Shown here: piece by piece, positions 10,838-19,473 of the stretch
Layout: each line of letters opens with the position of its first letter
Numbering within the stretch: position 1 is the first letter of the stretch
Assembly (NCBI GenBank): GCA_000955795.1
Contig: JYOB01000005.1
Span: 96,786 to 160,785, forward strand
Length of the DNA: 64,000 bases
Reading direction: 5' to 3'
Origin: Burkholderiaceae bacterium 26
GTDB lineage: Bacteria; Pseudomonadota; Gammaproteobacteria; Burkholderiales; Burkholderiaceae
Position numbers and translations under genes: made by a program
Notes under the pieces: model-generated
The model's database searches: none
The model's input: the letters and a program-made list of their open reading frames with translations, nothing else
What the model was told of the DNA's origin: nothing

Positions 10838-12367
10838 TCATTGCGGCTGCTGCATCGCAGCATGTTCAAAGGGGGCTGCCGCAGTCGCCAGTGGCACGCG
10901 AATCCGCGCCGATAAACCGACGCCACCGTGCTCGTTCGGCTCGCCGTCGGCCAGCTCGATTTGCCCGCCGCTACGCGCAGCATAGGCACGTGCGATTGCC
11001 AGACCGAGGCCCGAACCTTCGGCGGCATAGCGGGCGTCTTTAGGCGCGACTTTGGGTTTACCCGAGCGACTTCCGCCCTCGTGCGCACGGCGGAAGCGCT
11101 GGAAGGCGTGTGCGCGCTCGTCGGCGTTCATGCCGGGCCCGGTGTCGTCTACGCAGACCAGTGCGGCATCGCCTTCGGCCATGGCGCGTACGGTGATGCG
11201 TCCGCCCGCCGGCGTGTAGCGGATGGCGTTGTGCACGAGGTTGGAGAGCGCCTCGCGCAGGAAGGCCGGATAGCCGATGACGGGCAGCGCCATGGCGAGG
11301 CCGCCGTCATCCCACCCGAGGTCTTGCTGCTTTTCGCGCGCCAGCGGCAGTGCGTCGACCACCACGTCTCGCGCCAATTCACCAAAGTCAAAGATTTCGG
11401 CCGGTGCATCCTGTCCGGCATGTCGTGCGCGGGCAAGGGCGAGCAATTGCGTGGTCAGCCGGTTCGTCGACTGCAGGCGCGCGATGATGGCGGACAGGCT
11501 TTCGCGCACGCGCGCCGGGTCGGTTTCGCGCAGCGCGTATTCGGCCTGCGTGAGCAGCACGGCCAGCGGCGTGCGCAACTGGTGCGACGCATCGGCAAGG
11601 AACTGGCTTTGCGCCTCTGCAAGTTCGGCGTAGCGATGAATGTGGTGATTGATCGCGTTGACCAGCGGGCGCACTTCAGCGGGCACGTCCGTGGCGTCGA
11701 GCGGCCGCAGGTCATCCGACGCACGCACGCCGATGCTGCGTGCCAGCCGATTGAGCGGCCGCAGCGCGACGGTCACGCCGAGCCACAACAGCGCGGCGCT
11801 GACCGCCACCAGCGCCGCATCGCGCAGCAGCGTACCGCGCCACACCGCCTGCTGCAGCGCGCGTCGCGTCTCGATGGTTTCCGCCACCTGAATGACGATG
11901 CGCGCCGGCAGCCCCGGCTGGTAGAGCGGCTTGGCCACGGCGGCCACGCGCACGGGCTCGTCGTGGTACACCGCGTCGTAGAAGAGCGGGGTGTCATTTT
12001 CCAGCCGCGTGACGGGCAGCGGCAGATCGTCGTAGCCGGTCAGCGCGGCTTCAGGCGCCTTGCCGGGCAGGGACTCGAACGCGACGCGGTAATAGACATT
12101 GCTCTGCGCGGTCGATTCGAACATCGACAGCGCCACATACGGCACGTTGACCTGGACCTGCCCGCGCTCGATCGTCACGCCGTTCTCGATGGCGCGCACC
12201 GAGCCGAGCAGGGCGCGGTCGTACGCGCGATCGGTCGCGCTACGCAGCGCCTGGTACGCCGAGACGATGTCGATGGCCAGCACACCCACCAGCCCCGGCA
12301 GTAGCAACCAGAGCAGCGTGAGTTTCAGGCTGCGCGGCAGCCGAAGCCAGGCGAGCCGCTTCATCAT
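10838..12367 (-). CDS. Sensor histidine kinase, TctE-like
   Basis: Membrane kinase of 509 residues. An N-terminal helix (LTLLWLLLPGLVGVLAIDIV) is followed by a periplasmic domain of about 140 residues typical of the TctE group (2CSK_N) and a second helix near 185-205. The H-box is DASHQLRTPLAVLL near 260, the N-box NLVHNAIRYTP near 385, and the G-boxes DTGPGM and GSGLGLAIARAYA. It overlaps the regulator gene by ATGA, so the pair is cotranscribed. Position suggests that it controls the neighbouring importer genes. Confidence 0.92.
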   Translation of the reverse strand: MMKRLAWLRLPRSLKLTLLWLLLPGLVGVLAIDIVSAYQALRSATDRAYDRALLGSVRAIENGVTIERGQVQVNVPYVALSMFESTAQSNVYYRVAFESLPGKAPEAALTGYDDLPLPVTRLENDTPLFYDAVYHDEPVRVAAVAKPLYQPGLPARIVIQVAETIETRRALQQAVWRGTLLRDAALVAVSAALLWLGVTVALRPLNRLARSIGVRASDDLRPLDATDVPAEVRPLVNAINHHIHRYAELAEAQSQFLADASHQLRTPLAVLLTQAEYALRETDPARVRESLSAIIARLQSTNRLTTQLLALARARHAGQDAPAEIFDFGELARDVVVDALPLAREKQQDLGWDDGGLAMALPVIGYPAFLREALSNLVHNAIRYTPAGGRITVRAMAEGDAALVCVDDTGPGMNADERAHAFQRFRRAHEGGSRSGKPKVAPKDARYAAEGSGLGLAIARAYAARSGGQIELADGEPNEHGGVGLSARIRVPLATAAAPFEHAAMQQPQ

Positions 12368-13065
12368 GCGCTGCTATCGCCGGCGGCGGGCGTTTCACCA
12401 TCGCCGGCTTCGAGCATGTAGCCCAGCCCGCGCACGGTGACGATCTGCACGCCCGTGCCCGCCAGCTTTTTGCGCAGGCGGTGCACGACCACCTCCACTG
12501 CATCGGGGCTGGAATCGCTGTCCAGGTTGAAGACCTTGTCGAACAGATGCACCTTGCTGATCGGCTGGCCGGTCTTGTGCAACAGCGCCGACAGCGCGGC
12601 GTGCTCACGCGGCGTGAGCGACAGCGGCTCGCCGGACAGCAGGAATGCCTTGCGTCCGGTGTCGAACTCCAGCGGCCCGCAACGCAGACGGGGGAACGCT
12701 CGGCCGCGGCTGCGGCGGATGAGCGCCATCAAACGGGCTTCCAGCTCGGACAACGCGAACGGCTTGGTGAGGAAATCGTCCGCGCCGGCATTGAGGCCGC
12801 GCACGCGCTCGTCCAGCGCGCCCTGCGCGGTGAGGATCAATACCGGCGTGCGGTCGTCGCGCGCGCGCATGTCGGCCAGTACGGCAAAGCCATCCTTGCG
12901 CGGTAAGCGCAGGTCCAGCACCACCGCGTCAAATTCTCCGGAGCCGAGGAACGCTTCCGCGATGACGCCATCGGCCGCGCGCTCGATCACGAAGCCGCTT
13001 TGCGCCAGCGCGCGCGCCAGCCATGCGGCCAATTCTTCCTCATCCTCCACCAGCAAAATCCGCAT
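12364..13065 (-). CDS. OmpR-family response regulator, TctD-like
   Basis: DNA-binding regulator of 233 residues. The receiver domain (1-115) has the acidic pair in LLVEDEEE, the phospho-acceptor Asp in VVLDLRLPRKDG near residue 51, and the Lys in LTKPFALSELE near 101. A winged-helix OmpR/PhoB output domain follows (LTPREHAALSALLHKTGQPIS, then VHRLRKKL). It is the first gene of the regulator-kinase pair and is divergent from the binding-protein gene at 13186, with 120 nt between them. Confidence 0.95.
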   Translation of the reverse strand: MRILLVEDEEELAAWLARALAQSGFVIERAADGVIAEAFLGSGEFDAVVLDLRLPRKDGFAVLADMRARDDRTPVLILTAQGALDERVRGLNAGADDFLTKPFALSELEARLMALIRRSRGRAFPRLRCGPLEFDTGRKAFLLSGEPLSLTPREHAALSALLHKTGQPISKVHLFDKVFNLDSDSSPDAVEVVVHRLRKKLAGTGVQIVTVRGLGYMLEAGDGETPAAGDSSA

Positions 13066-13185
13066 CGGGTGTCTCTCAATATCGTTCTGGCTACTTTTTC
13101 ATGATAATGCGTGGCGCCCTGATCTCGGCCACATCGCCGATCACACCGTCCACCTGATGCGCAGCACAGTTGCGCTTCAACAGGC

Positions 13186-14328
13186 ATGTCGTCCATCCTC
13201 AATTCCCGTCGCCGTTGGCTATGTCAGACCGCCGCCTTGCTGGCTGCAAGCGGCGTCGTCGCGCGCGGGGCGCAGGCGCAGTGGCTGGCCCGTCCGGCGC
13301 CGGAGCTGCCGTCGTACTACCCGCGCGATTACGGCGCGATGATCGACGCCGCGCGTCGCGAAGGCCGTGTCACGGTGTATTCCACGACGGATTTCTCCGC
13401 CGCGTACCCGCTTATCCGCGCCTTCGAAACGCGCTACCCCGGCATCACCGTTGACTACCGCGAGCAAAACAGCGACGACATTTACCGGCGTTTCCTCGCT
13501 GAATTCGCCGCCAAGTCGCCGGGCGCCGACGTGGTCTGGAGTTCGGCCATGCCCGAGCAGTTCAAGCTGGTGAACGACGGCCACGCACTCTCGTACGCAT
13601 CGCCCGAGCGGCCGTACCTGCCGTCATGGGCCATCTGGAAGAACGAGGCCTACGGCACGAGCTACGAGCCGGTCGTCTTCGTCTACAACACGCGACAGCT
13701 GCCGGCCGAGTTGATCCCGTCCACCCACGCTGACTTCGCCCGCATTCTGAATGGCCATCGTGACTTGCTGCGCGGCCGCGTCGCCTCGTACGACATTGAG
13801 CACTCCGGCTCGGCCTTCCTCTTCGCCGCCGAAGACGCGCGCACCACGCCGGTGTTCTGGGATGTTGCCAAGGCATTGGGTGGCGTCAACGTCAACTTGT
13901 ACATCACGACGGCCGCGATGCTGGAGCGCGTCGCTTCCGGCGAAAGCCTGCTCGCCTACAACGTGATCGGCTCGTACGCCGCGCGCTACGCCGATCGCAA
14001 CCCGGCGCTCGCCATCAAGATGCCCACCGACTACACGCTGGTGGCTACGCGCGTCGCCTTCATCGCGCGGCGTGCTGCCCGCCCGAACGCCGCGCGCCTC
14101 TGGCTCGACTTCATGCTTTCGCGTGATGGTCAGAGCGTGATGGCAGACCGCGCATTCCTGTTTTCGCTGCGCCAGGACGTCGAGACCGGGCTCACTGCCA
14201 AGCGCCTGCTCGCCGAACTTGGAAATACGCACCGGCCCATCCCCGTCGGCCCGGGTTTACTCGCCCATCAAGATCAGCTCCGTCGTGCCGATTTCCTAAA
14301 GCGATGGCACGCAGCACTCGGTCGATAA
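13186..14328 (+). CDS. Periplasmic substrate-binding protein, possible co-sensor of the two-component system
   Basis: A 380-residue binding protein paralogous to the one at 9609-10715 (for example VTVYSTTDFSAAYPLIRAF and YGTSYEPVVFVYNTRQLP). The N-terminus SSILNSRRRWLCQTAALLAA resembles a twin-arginine signal, unlike the Sec-type signal of its paralogue. No ATPase or permease gene accompanies it; it sits divergent from the response regulator. In the Salmonella pgt system a periplasmic protein (PgtC) works with the kinase PgtB to sense ligand, so a sensing role is a reasonable inference. It may also simply feed the adjacent importer. Confidence 0.85.
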   Translation: MSSILNSRRRWLCQTAALLAASGVVARGAQAQWLARPAPELPSYYPRDYGAMIDAARREGRVTVYSTTDFSAAYPLIRAFETRYPGITVDYREQNSDDIYRRFLAEFAAKSPGADVVWSSAMPEQFKLVNDGHALSYASPERPYLPSWAIWKNEAYGTSYEPVVFVYNTRQLPAELIPSTHADFARILNGHRDLLRGRVASYDIEHSGSAFLFAAEDARTTPVFWDVAKALGGVNVNLYITTAAMLERVASGESLLAYNVIGSYAARYADRNPALAIKMPTDYTLVATRVAFIARRAARPNAARLWLDFMLSRDGQSVMADRAFLFSLRQDVETGLTAKRLLAELGNTHRPIPVGPGLLAHQDQLRRADFLKRWHAALGR

Positions 14329-14389
14329 AAAGAGAATAAACGATCACTTTTGCTGTAGCGTGGTGCGAGGGCGACAATTCAGAACCGTC

Positions 14390-14537
14390 ACAAACTCCCC
14401 AAGTTTGTTGGGCGGGAAGAGGGTGACAATCGCCCGCCAACCCCAGTGCCACCGCGCAAAAAGCGGGTCGCGCCCCCCTCTTAACGGGGTCTGGCGCGTG
14501 TTGCCCATGAGCAACAACTTGGCCGCAAATCGCGGCC
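14390..14537. other. Cluster of five stem-loops between the binding-protein gene and the porin
   Basis: The 333-nt gap 14329-14661 has no credible ORF but holds consecutive inverted repeats. They are a perfect 7-bp stem with loop CCCCA (14390-14408), an 8-bp stem with one bulge (14408-14416 with 14433-14440), and a two-part stem CGCGCC/GGCGCG enclosing CCCC/GGGG (14469-14498). Then come GTTGC/GCAAC (14500-14515) and GGCCGC/GCGGCC (14521-14537). This could be a small RNA, a structured leader or a protein-binding region. No poly-T tail ends the series. Confidence 0.55.
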
Positions 14538-14577
14538 CAGAGCCAGAAAGGGTTTCCGGAATCAGTCAACGCTGGCA

Positions 14578-14583
14578 CATAAT
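14578..14583 (+). promoter_or_regulatory. Possible -10 box of the porin gene
   Basis: CATAAT lies 78 nt before the porin ATG. A poor -35 candidate (TTTCCG at 14553-14558) is 19 nt upstream. If it is used, transcription would start near 14590 and the stem-loop cluster would lie upstream of the porin mRNA. An AAGGA ribosome site precedes the ATG. Confidence 0.4.
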
Positions 14584-14661
14584 GCGGTCAGACGTGAGGT
14601 ATCTGCGTCGTCCATAAGGACAGTCAAGATTTCCCAATCAGTTGACAAGGAAAGTGTCGAT

Positions 14662-15768
14662 ATGAAGATGAAACTGTTTGCAGCTGCTGTTGCAGCTCTG
14701 GCCGCCGGTGGCGCCTATGCACAATCCTCCGTGACCCTGTACGGCGTGGTCGACGCTGGTCTGACCTACGCAAACAAGGTTCCGGGCGCAACCGCTGGTT
14801 CGAGCGGCTCGCGTTTTGGCCTGGATTCGGGCGGCCTGTCGGGCTCGCGTTGGGGCCTGCGTGGCGTTGAAGACCTGGGCGGTGGCCTGAAGGGTATCTT
14901 CAACCTGGAAAGCGGCTTCAACCTGGACACGGGTACGTCGGCTCAAGGTGGCCGTCTGTTCGGTCGTAACGCTTACGTCGGTCTGCAAGGCCAGTGGGGT
15001 CAACTGACCCTGGGTCGTCAGCAAAACCTGCTGTATGACTTCTCGCTGATGTATGACCCGATGGCAATCGCCACGCGTTACTCGCTGGCCTCGCAAGACG
15101 CGTTCTTCGCTGGTCGTGCTGACAACGCCGTCAAGTACGTCGGCACGTTCGGTGGCCTGAGCGTCTCCGGTCTGTACTCGTTCAACTACAACGGCAACGA
15201 AGTGGCTGGCAGCAACAAGACCGGCCGTGAGTGGAGCCTGGGTGCTAACTACGCTGGCGGCCCGCTGGGTATCGGCGCAGTGTACGACCAGACCAACTCG
15301 ACGACCGTTGGTAGCGACAACCGCGAACAACGCGCCACGATCGCTGGCACGTACGCTTTCGGCCCGGCCAAGCTGTACGCTGGCTACCGTTGGTACAAGG
15401 CTAACTACGCAACTGTTGCTGGCAACGGCAACCTGCGTTCGAACCTGTACTGGGCTGGCCTGGGTTACCAAGCTACTCCGGCTCTGTCGCTGACGGGTAC
15501 GGCTTACTACCAACAGTTCAAGAACAGCGGTACGGGCAACCCGTGGCTGTTCGTGGTCGGTACCGACTACGCTCTGTCGAAGCGCACCGACGCCTACTTC
15601 AACGTGGCCTATGCTAAGAACAGCGGCGGCTCGGGTCTGGGCGTGATGGGTCTGAACGACACTGGCTACGCTGGCACGACGCTGACGGGCGGCAACCAAG
15701 TGTTCTCGGGCCCGAACAACAGCAACAACCAGTTCGGCGCTACCGTCGGCCTGCGTCACAAGTTCTAA
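14662..15768 (+). CDS. Gram-negative general porin (OpcP/Omp32 type)
   Basis: Outer-membrane trimeric beta-barrel for diffusion of small solutes. The 368-residue protein has a clear signal peptide (MKMKLFAAAVAALAAGGAYA), begins its mature part with QSSVTLYGVVDAGLTY and ends in LRHKF, the terminal Phe needed for barrel assembly. Alternating short strands and Gly/Asn-rich loops follow the family pattern. Codon use is strongly biased (many GGT, GCT, CGT) compared with its neighbours, consistent with very high expression. It is monocistronic, with its own terminator. Confidence 0.96.
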   Translation: MKMKLFAAAVAALAAGGAYAQSSVTLYGVVDAGLTYANKVPGATAGSSGSRFGLDSGGLSGSRWGLRGVEDLGGGLKGIFNLESGFNLDTGTSAQGGRLFGRNAYVGLQGQWGQLTLGRQQNLLYDFSLMYDPMAIATRYSLASQDAFFAGRADNAVKYVGTFGGLSVSGLYSFNYNGNEVAGSNKTGREWSLGANYAGGPLGIGAVYDQTNSTTVGSDNREQRATIAGTYAFGPAKLYAGYRWYKANYATVAGNGNLRSNLYWAGLGYQATPALSLTGTAYYQQFKNSGTGNPWLFVVGTDYALSKRTDAYFNVAYAKNSGGSGLGVMGLNDTGYAGTTLTGGNQVFSGPNNSNNQFGATVGLRHKF

Positions 15769-15805
15769 TTTGACGCGCTCGTAAGGGCGCATCGAATTAA
15801 ACGGT

Positions 15806-15842
15806 TAAACGCCGATTCCGAAAGGGATCGGCGTTTTTCTTT
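15806..15842 (+). terminator. Intrinsic terminator of the porin gene
   Basis: AACGCCGAT and ATCGGCGTT pair, extended by TCC/GGG around a GAAA loop, followed by TTTTTCTTT. Confidence 0.93.
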
Positions 15843-15845
15843 GTG

Positions 15846-16140
15846 CGAACGATCCGTAGCGTGCCTCCATGCTCGAAACGCTGCCGAGGATGGCTCGGCT
15901 TGATGTGCAAGCTTCGGTTGATGATGCGAGTGCAGGCGAAGCGAGCGGGAAGTCGTCTCGCTTGCTGTCTTGTGGCGGCATACACCCGGGTGCGCCGACG
16001 CCGCCCCCAGCAGAGCGTGACGCAGGCAGTTCGCAGCGATGTCGCGCACCTCTGTTGGTCTGATCGCTTGTTGAGCGGGCGTGGCCGCATCAAGGTGGCC
16101 CACCGCCTCAACGTGTTGGCTTGATGGCCAAGCGTGCGCG
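15846..16140. other. Intergenic region without a recognisable gene
   Basis: About 300 nt lie between the porin terminator and the terminator of the convergent protease gene. Short frames exist on both strands, but they are Arg/Cys-rich and resemble no family. I see nothing functional here. Confidence 0.5.
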
Positions 16141-16142
16141 CA

Positions 16143-16178
16143 TAAAAAAACGGCGGCACATCTGGCCGCCGTTTGTGT
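16143..16178 (-). terminator. Intrinsic terminator of the HtrA-like protease gene
   Basis: On the minus strand AAACGGCGG pairs with CCGCCGTTT around a short loop and is followed by a run of seven T's (A's at 16144-16150 on the plus strand). Confidence 0.88.
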
Positions 16179-16195
16179 ATCTTGAAACCTGCTGC

Positions 16196-17410
16196 TTACT
16201 GTGGTTCTTCGTCGTCCTGCGAGGGCATCGGTACGTTGCGACGCGTCGGCGGCGGACGCTTGCCGACCACGATAGTCAGTTCCACCGCCTTGCCTTTGCG
16301 CGACACCGTTACTTTGGCTTCCGCGCCGGGTTGCAGCTGAGCGATGCTGTTGAGCAGCGCCGTCGTATCCAGGATCGGCTCACCGTTGACGCTGGTGAGA
16401 ATGTCTCCCGGGCGCAGGCCCGCCTTGTCCGCGGGGCCACCTTGAACCACGGCGGCAATCAGCGCGCCATCCTTGCGGGACAAGCCAAACGACTCGGCAA
16501 TTTCCGGCGTCACATCCTGCGGCTCAACGCCGATCCAGCCGCGCACCACGCTACCGGTCGAGATGATCGATTCCATCACCTGCTTGGCCAGCGACACCGG
16601 AATCGCAAAGCCAATGCCCAGCGAGCCACCCGAGCGCGAGTAGATCGCTGTGTTGATCCCGAGGAGGTTGCCGTCGGCATCGACCAGCGCGCCACCCGAA
16701 TTGCCTGGGTTGATCGCCGCGTCGGTCTGGATGAAGTTTTCGAAGGTGTTGATGCCCAGATGGCTGCGACCCAGGGCGGAGACAATGCCCATCGTCACTG
16801 TCTGGCCCACGCCGAACGGGTTGCCGATTGCAAGCACCACGTCACCAACGCGCACATTCTCCAGCCGGCCCAGCGTGATGGCGGGCAGATTCGGCAGGTT
16901 GATCTTGAGGACGGCCAAGTCGGTTTCGGGATCGGAGCCGACCACCTTGGCGTTGGCCTTGCGGCCGTCGGTCAGGGCGACTTCAATCTCGTCGGCGCCG
17001 TCCACCACGTGGTGGTTCGTTAGAATGTAGCCTTCCGAGCTGACGATCACGCCCGAGCCAAGACTGGCCGTGGGTTCCTGGCGTTGTTCCGGGGCGCGGT
17101 CTCCGAAGAAGAAGCGAAACCACGGATCTGCGCTGGCCTGCGGGTTATTGCCGCGCTTCGGCGCGTTCTTGCTGCTGAAGATGTTGACCACCGCAGGCAT
17201 GGCGACCTTGGCGGCCTCCGCGTAGGAGTTGCTGGAGGTGCCGCCGTGGCCGAGCGGCGCGACTTCCTTAAGCGCAACAATTGGCGAGCCGGATTGCACT
17301 GCCACCTTGCCGCGCTGCAGCCAATCAGGCTTGAGCGTGGCGATCACAAACCAGACGGCCAGGACGACCGTGACGGCTTGCGCGAAGAACAGCCAAAAGC
17401 GGCGCAACAT
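16196..17410 (-). CDS. Membrane-anchored HtrA-family serine protease (DegS/AlgW-like)
   Basis: Periplasmic protease of 404 residues tethered by an N-terminal helix (FWLFFAQAVTVVLAVWFVIA). The trypsin-like triad is visible: His in LTNHHVVDGADE near 135, Asp in PETDLAVLKI near 165 and Ser in NPGNSGGALVDADGNLLG near 240. One PDZ domain follows (RPGDILTSVNGEPI near 325). A membrane anchor plus one PDZ domain fits DegS/AlgW, which start the envelope-stress cascade by cutting an anti-sigma factor; DegP/DegQ have two PDZ domains and are soluble. No sigma or anti-sigma gene is nearby. Confidence 0.9.
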   Translation of the reverse strand: MLRRFWLFFAQAVTVVLAVWFVIATLKPDWLQRGKVAVQSGSPIVALKEVAPLGHGGTSSNSYAEAAKVAMPAVVNIFSSKNAPKRGNNPQASADPWFRFFFGDRAPEQRQEPTASLGSGVIVSSEGYILTNHHVVDGADEIEVALTDGRKANAKVVGSDPETDLAVLKINLPNLPAITLGRLENVRVGDVVLAIGNPFGVGQTVTMGIVSALGRSHLGINTFENFIQTDAAINPGNSGGALVDADGNLLGINTAIYSRSGGSLGIGFAIPVSLAKQVMESIISTGSVVRGWIGVEPQDVTPEIAESFGLSRKDGALIAAVVQGGPADKAGLRPGDILTSVNGEPILDTTALLNSIAQLQPGAEAKVTVSRKGKAVELTIVVGKRPPPTRRNVPMPSQDDEEPQ

Positions 17411-17429
17411 AGAGCGAAATTGAGTCCAA

Positions 17430-18176
17430 ATGGATCGAAAAGAACTTGAATTGTACTTGAACGACCTGTTACAGGCGGCCCGTTTTCGGGACTATTGCCC
17501 CAATGGTCTACAGGTACAAGGGCGCGACGCCATTACGCATATCGTGACGGGGGTGACCGCCAGCCTGGCACTGATCGAAGCCGCCATCGAAGCCCGTGCC
17601 GATGCCATCCTCGTGCATCACGGCTATTTCTGGAAGGGCGAGGACGGCCGTGTCGTGGGGCAGAAGCATGCGCGCCTGAAGCAACTTCTGGCGCACGATC
17701 TCAACCTGTTCGCGTATCACCTGCCGCTCGATGCGCATCCTGAACTGGGCAACAACGCGCAGCTGGGTGCGTTGCTGGGCATCTCGCCCCAGGGCCGGTT
17801 CGGCGACGATGAACTTGGCTGGATTGGGACGCTTGCCGAAGCGACTACGCTGGGCGCTTTTGCGCAGACGGTGTCGGCCAAGCTGAATCGGGCGCCCCTC
17901 GTGATCGGCGAGGAGGATCGCCCGGTGCGCACAGTCGGGTGGTGCACGGGCGGTGCCCAAGGTTGGTTTGATGCTGCCGTGGCCGCCGGTGTGGACGTGT
18001 ATCTGAGCGGTGAGGCGTCGGAGCAGACCACGCATCTCGCGCGCGAATCGGGGGTTGCCTATATCGGTGCCGGCCACCACGCCACCGAGCGTGGCGGCGT
18101 TCAGGCGCTCGGCAATCACCTGGCCGAGCGCTTCGGCGTGCGTCACACCTTCATTGATATCCCGAATCCGGTGTGA
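17430..18176 (+). CDS. Nif3-like dinuclear metal centre protein (YbgI family)
   Basis: A 248-residue cytoplasmic protein of the Nif3/YbgI family. The metal-ligand motifs are visible: [13 protein letters not shown] near 63, [17 protein letters not shown] near 95, and [21 protein letters not shown] near 215. The family forms hexameric toroids with two metals per subunit; a GTP cyclohydrolase-like role has been suggested but is unsettled. It is divergent from the protease gene, with starts about 20 nt apart, so the two promoters must overlap the coding ends. Confidence 0.9.
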   Translation: MDRKELELYLNDLLQAARFRDYCPNGLQVQGRDAITHIVTGVTASLALIEAAIEARADAILVHHGYFWKGEDGRVVGQKHARLKQLLAHDLNLFAYHLPLDAHPELGNNAQLGALLGISPQGRFGDDELGWIGTLAEATTLGAFAQTVSAKLNRAPLVIGEEDRPVRTVGWCTGGAQGWFDAAVAAGVDVYLSGEASEQTTHLARESGVAYIGAGHHATERGGVQALGNHLAERFGVRHTFIDIPNPV

Positions 18177-18188
18177 TTCGACGTCCGA

Positions 18189-18617
18189 TTACGGCTTGGT
18201 CTTAAGGCTGTCACGAATCTCGCGCAGTAGCAGGATGTTTTCCGGCGTTTCAGCGGGTGCTGCCGGCGGGTTGGCGTCGATCATGCGCGTGATGGCGCGC
18301 ACCATCAGAAACACGATAAATGCCAGAATTAGAAAGTTGACCGCCACGGTGATGAAGTTGCCGTAGGCGAAGACTGGCACGCCAGCCTTCTTCAGATCGA
18401 CAAGGGTGTGCGGCACGCCCGCCGGCGCCTCTGCCAGCTGGATGAACAAGTTCGAGAAATCCAGCTTGCCAACGATACGGCCGATCAGCGGCATGATCAG
18501 ATCATTGACGAGCGAATCCACGATTTTGCCGAACGCCGCACCGATGATCACACCCACTGCCAGGTCGATCACGTTGCCGCGCATGGCGAATTTCTTGAAG
18601 TCTTGCATCAGTGCCAT
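18189..18617 (-). CDS. mscL: Large-conductance mechanosensitive channel
   Basis: Homopentameric inner-membrane emergency valve opened by membrane tension during hypo-osmotic shock. The 142-residue protein has the N-terminal amphipathic helix [32 protein letters not shown] (split here only by reading), the first membrane helix from about 17 to 45, and a second helix [16 protein letters not shown] near 95. A charged C-terminal helix ends the protein. A GGAGAAAA ribosome site precedes the ATG. It is convergent with the Nif3-like gene, 12 nt apart. Confidence 0.96.
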   Translation of the reverse strand: MALMQDFKKFAMRGNVIDLAVGVIIGAAFGKIVDSLVNDLIMPLIGRIVGKLDFSNLFIQLAEAPAGVPHTLVDLKKAGVPVFAYGNFITVAVNFLILAFIVFLMVRAITRMIDANPPAAPAETPENILLLREIRDSLKTKP

Positions 18618-18809
18618 CGGTTTTCTCCGGATTGTTTGATTCGAGACAAACGGTCAAGCTAACGAACGGTTGACCTGAATTGTTGAAAGCGAGGCTGCAA
18701 GAGCCATGCCAAAGCCTTGTCAGCATTGGGCTGGCGGGCGATCGGCGTGTTCACTATATCCGTAACCGCTGCGCCCGGCGACCGCTATCGTTCGCTCGGT
18801 ACGCTCGGG

Positions 18810-18815
18810 TATAAT
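18810..18815 (+). promoter_or_regulatory. -10 box of the petABC operon
   Basis: A perfect TATAAT lies 48 nt before the petA ATG. The -35 region is weak (TATCGT at 18786-18791, 18 nt spacer). It implies a leader of about 40 nt. Confidence 0.6.
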
Positions 18816-18862
18816 TTTTGGTTGACGCGAATCTATCTTGATTTCTCATCCTGGGGTCTTGA

Positions 18863-19471
18863 ATGAGTGACCAGCAAAACGTGGACAAGGGTCGCCGTAA
18901 TCTATTGATTGCGACGTCCGTGGCTGGTGGTGTGGGAGGGGTTGCAGTTGCGGCCCCTTTCGTTTGCACATTCGCACCATCTGAAAAAGCCCGTGCAGCG
19001 GGCGCGCCCATAGAGGCCGACGTGAGTGACCTGGCCCCCGGCCAGATGAAGGTGGTGGAATGGCGCGGCAAGCCGGTCTGGCTGCTAAAGCGCACGCCCG
19101 ACATGCTGGAATCGCTCAAGAAGACCGATAACGAAGTCGCCGACCCCAAGTCCGACGTGCCCTTCACCATGAAGACGCCGGACTACTGCAAGAACGAAAC
19201 CCGCTCCCGTGCCGAGCATAAAGACCTGCTGGTCGTGGTCGGCATCTGCTCGCATCTTGGTTGCTCCCCGTCTGGTCCGTTTCCCGCCGGCGCCAACGTG
19301 CAGCTTGCCGGAGACCCCGGCTTCGTCTGCCCGTGTCACGGTTCAACGTTCGACCTGGCTGGCCGCGTGTTCAAGAACAAGCCTGCGCCGCAGAACCTCG
19401 ACGTTCCGCCGTACATGTTCCTGTCCGACACGAAGCTGGTGATCGGTAAAGACGAGAAAGGAGAGGCTTGA
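18863..19471 (+). CDS. petA: Ubiquinol-cytochrome c reductase iron-sulfur subunit (Rieske)
   Basis: The 2Fe-2S subunit of cytochrome bc1, which takes an electron from ubiquinol and passes it to cytochrome c1. At 202 residues it has a twin-arginine signal anchor (GRRNLLIATSVAGG). Both cluster-binding loops are present: CSHLGCSPSG near 130 and CPCHGSTFDLAG near 153. The Tat signal links it to the tatABC genes in this window. It is the first gene of petABC. Confidence 0.97.
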   Translation: MSDQQNVDKGRRNLLIATSVAGGVGGVAVAAPFVCTFAPSEKARAAGAPIEADVSDLAPGQMKVVEWRGKPVWLLKRTPDMLESLKKTDNEVADPKSDVPFTMKTPDYCKNETRSRAEHKDLLVVVGICSHLGCSPSGPFPAGANVQLAGDPGFVCPCHGSTFDLAGRVFKNKPAPQNLDVPPYMFLSDTKLVIGKDEKGEA

Positions 19472-19473
19472 TC

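Noticed and set aside
15843-16124. A 93-codon frame between the porin and the protease gene
   Set aside because: No ribosome site, Arg/Cys-rich composition, overlapping frames on the other strand and no recognisable domain.
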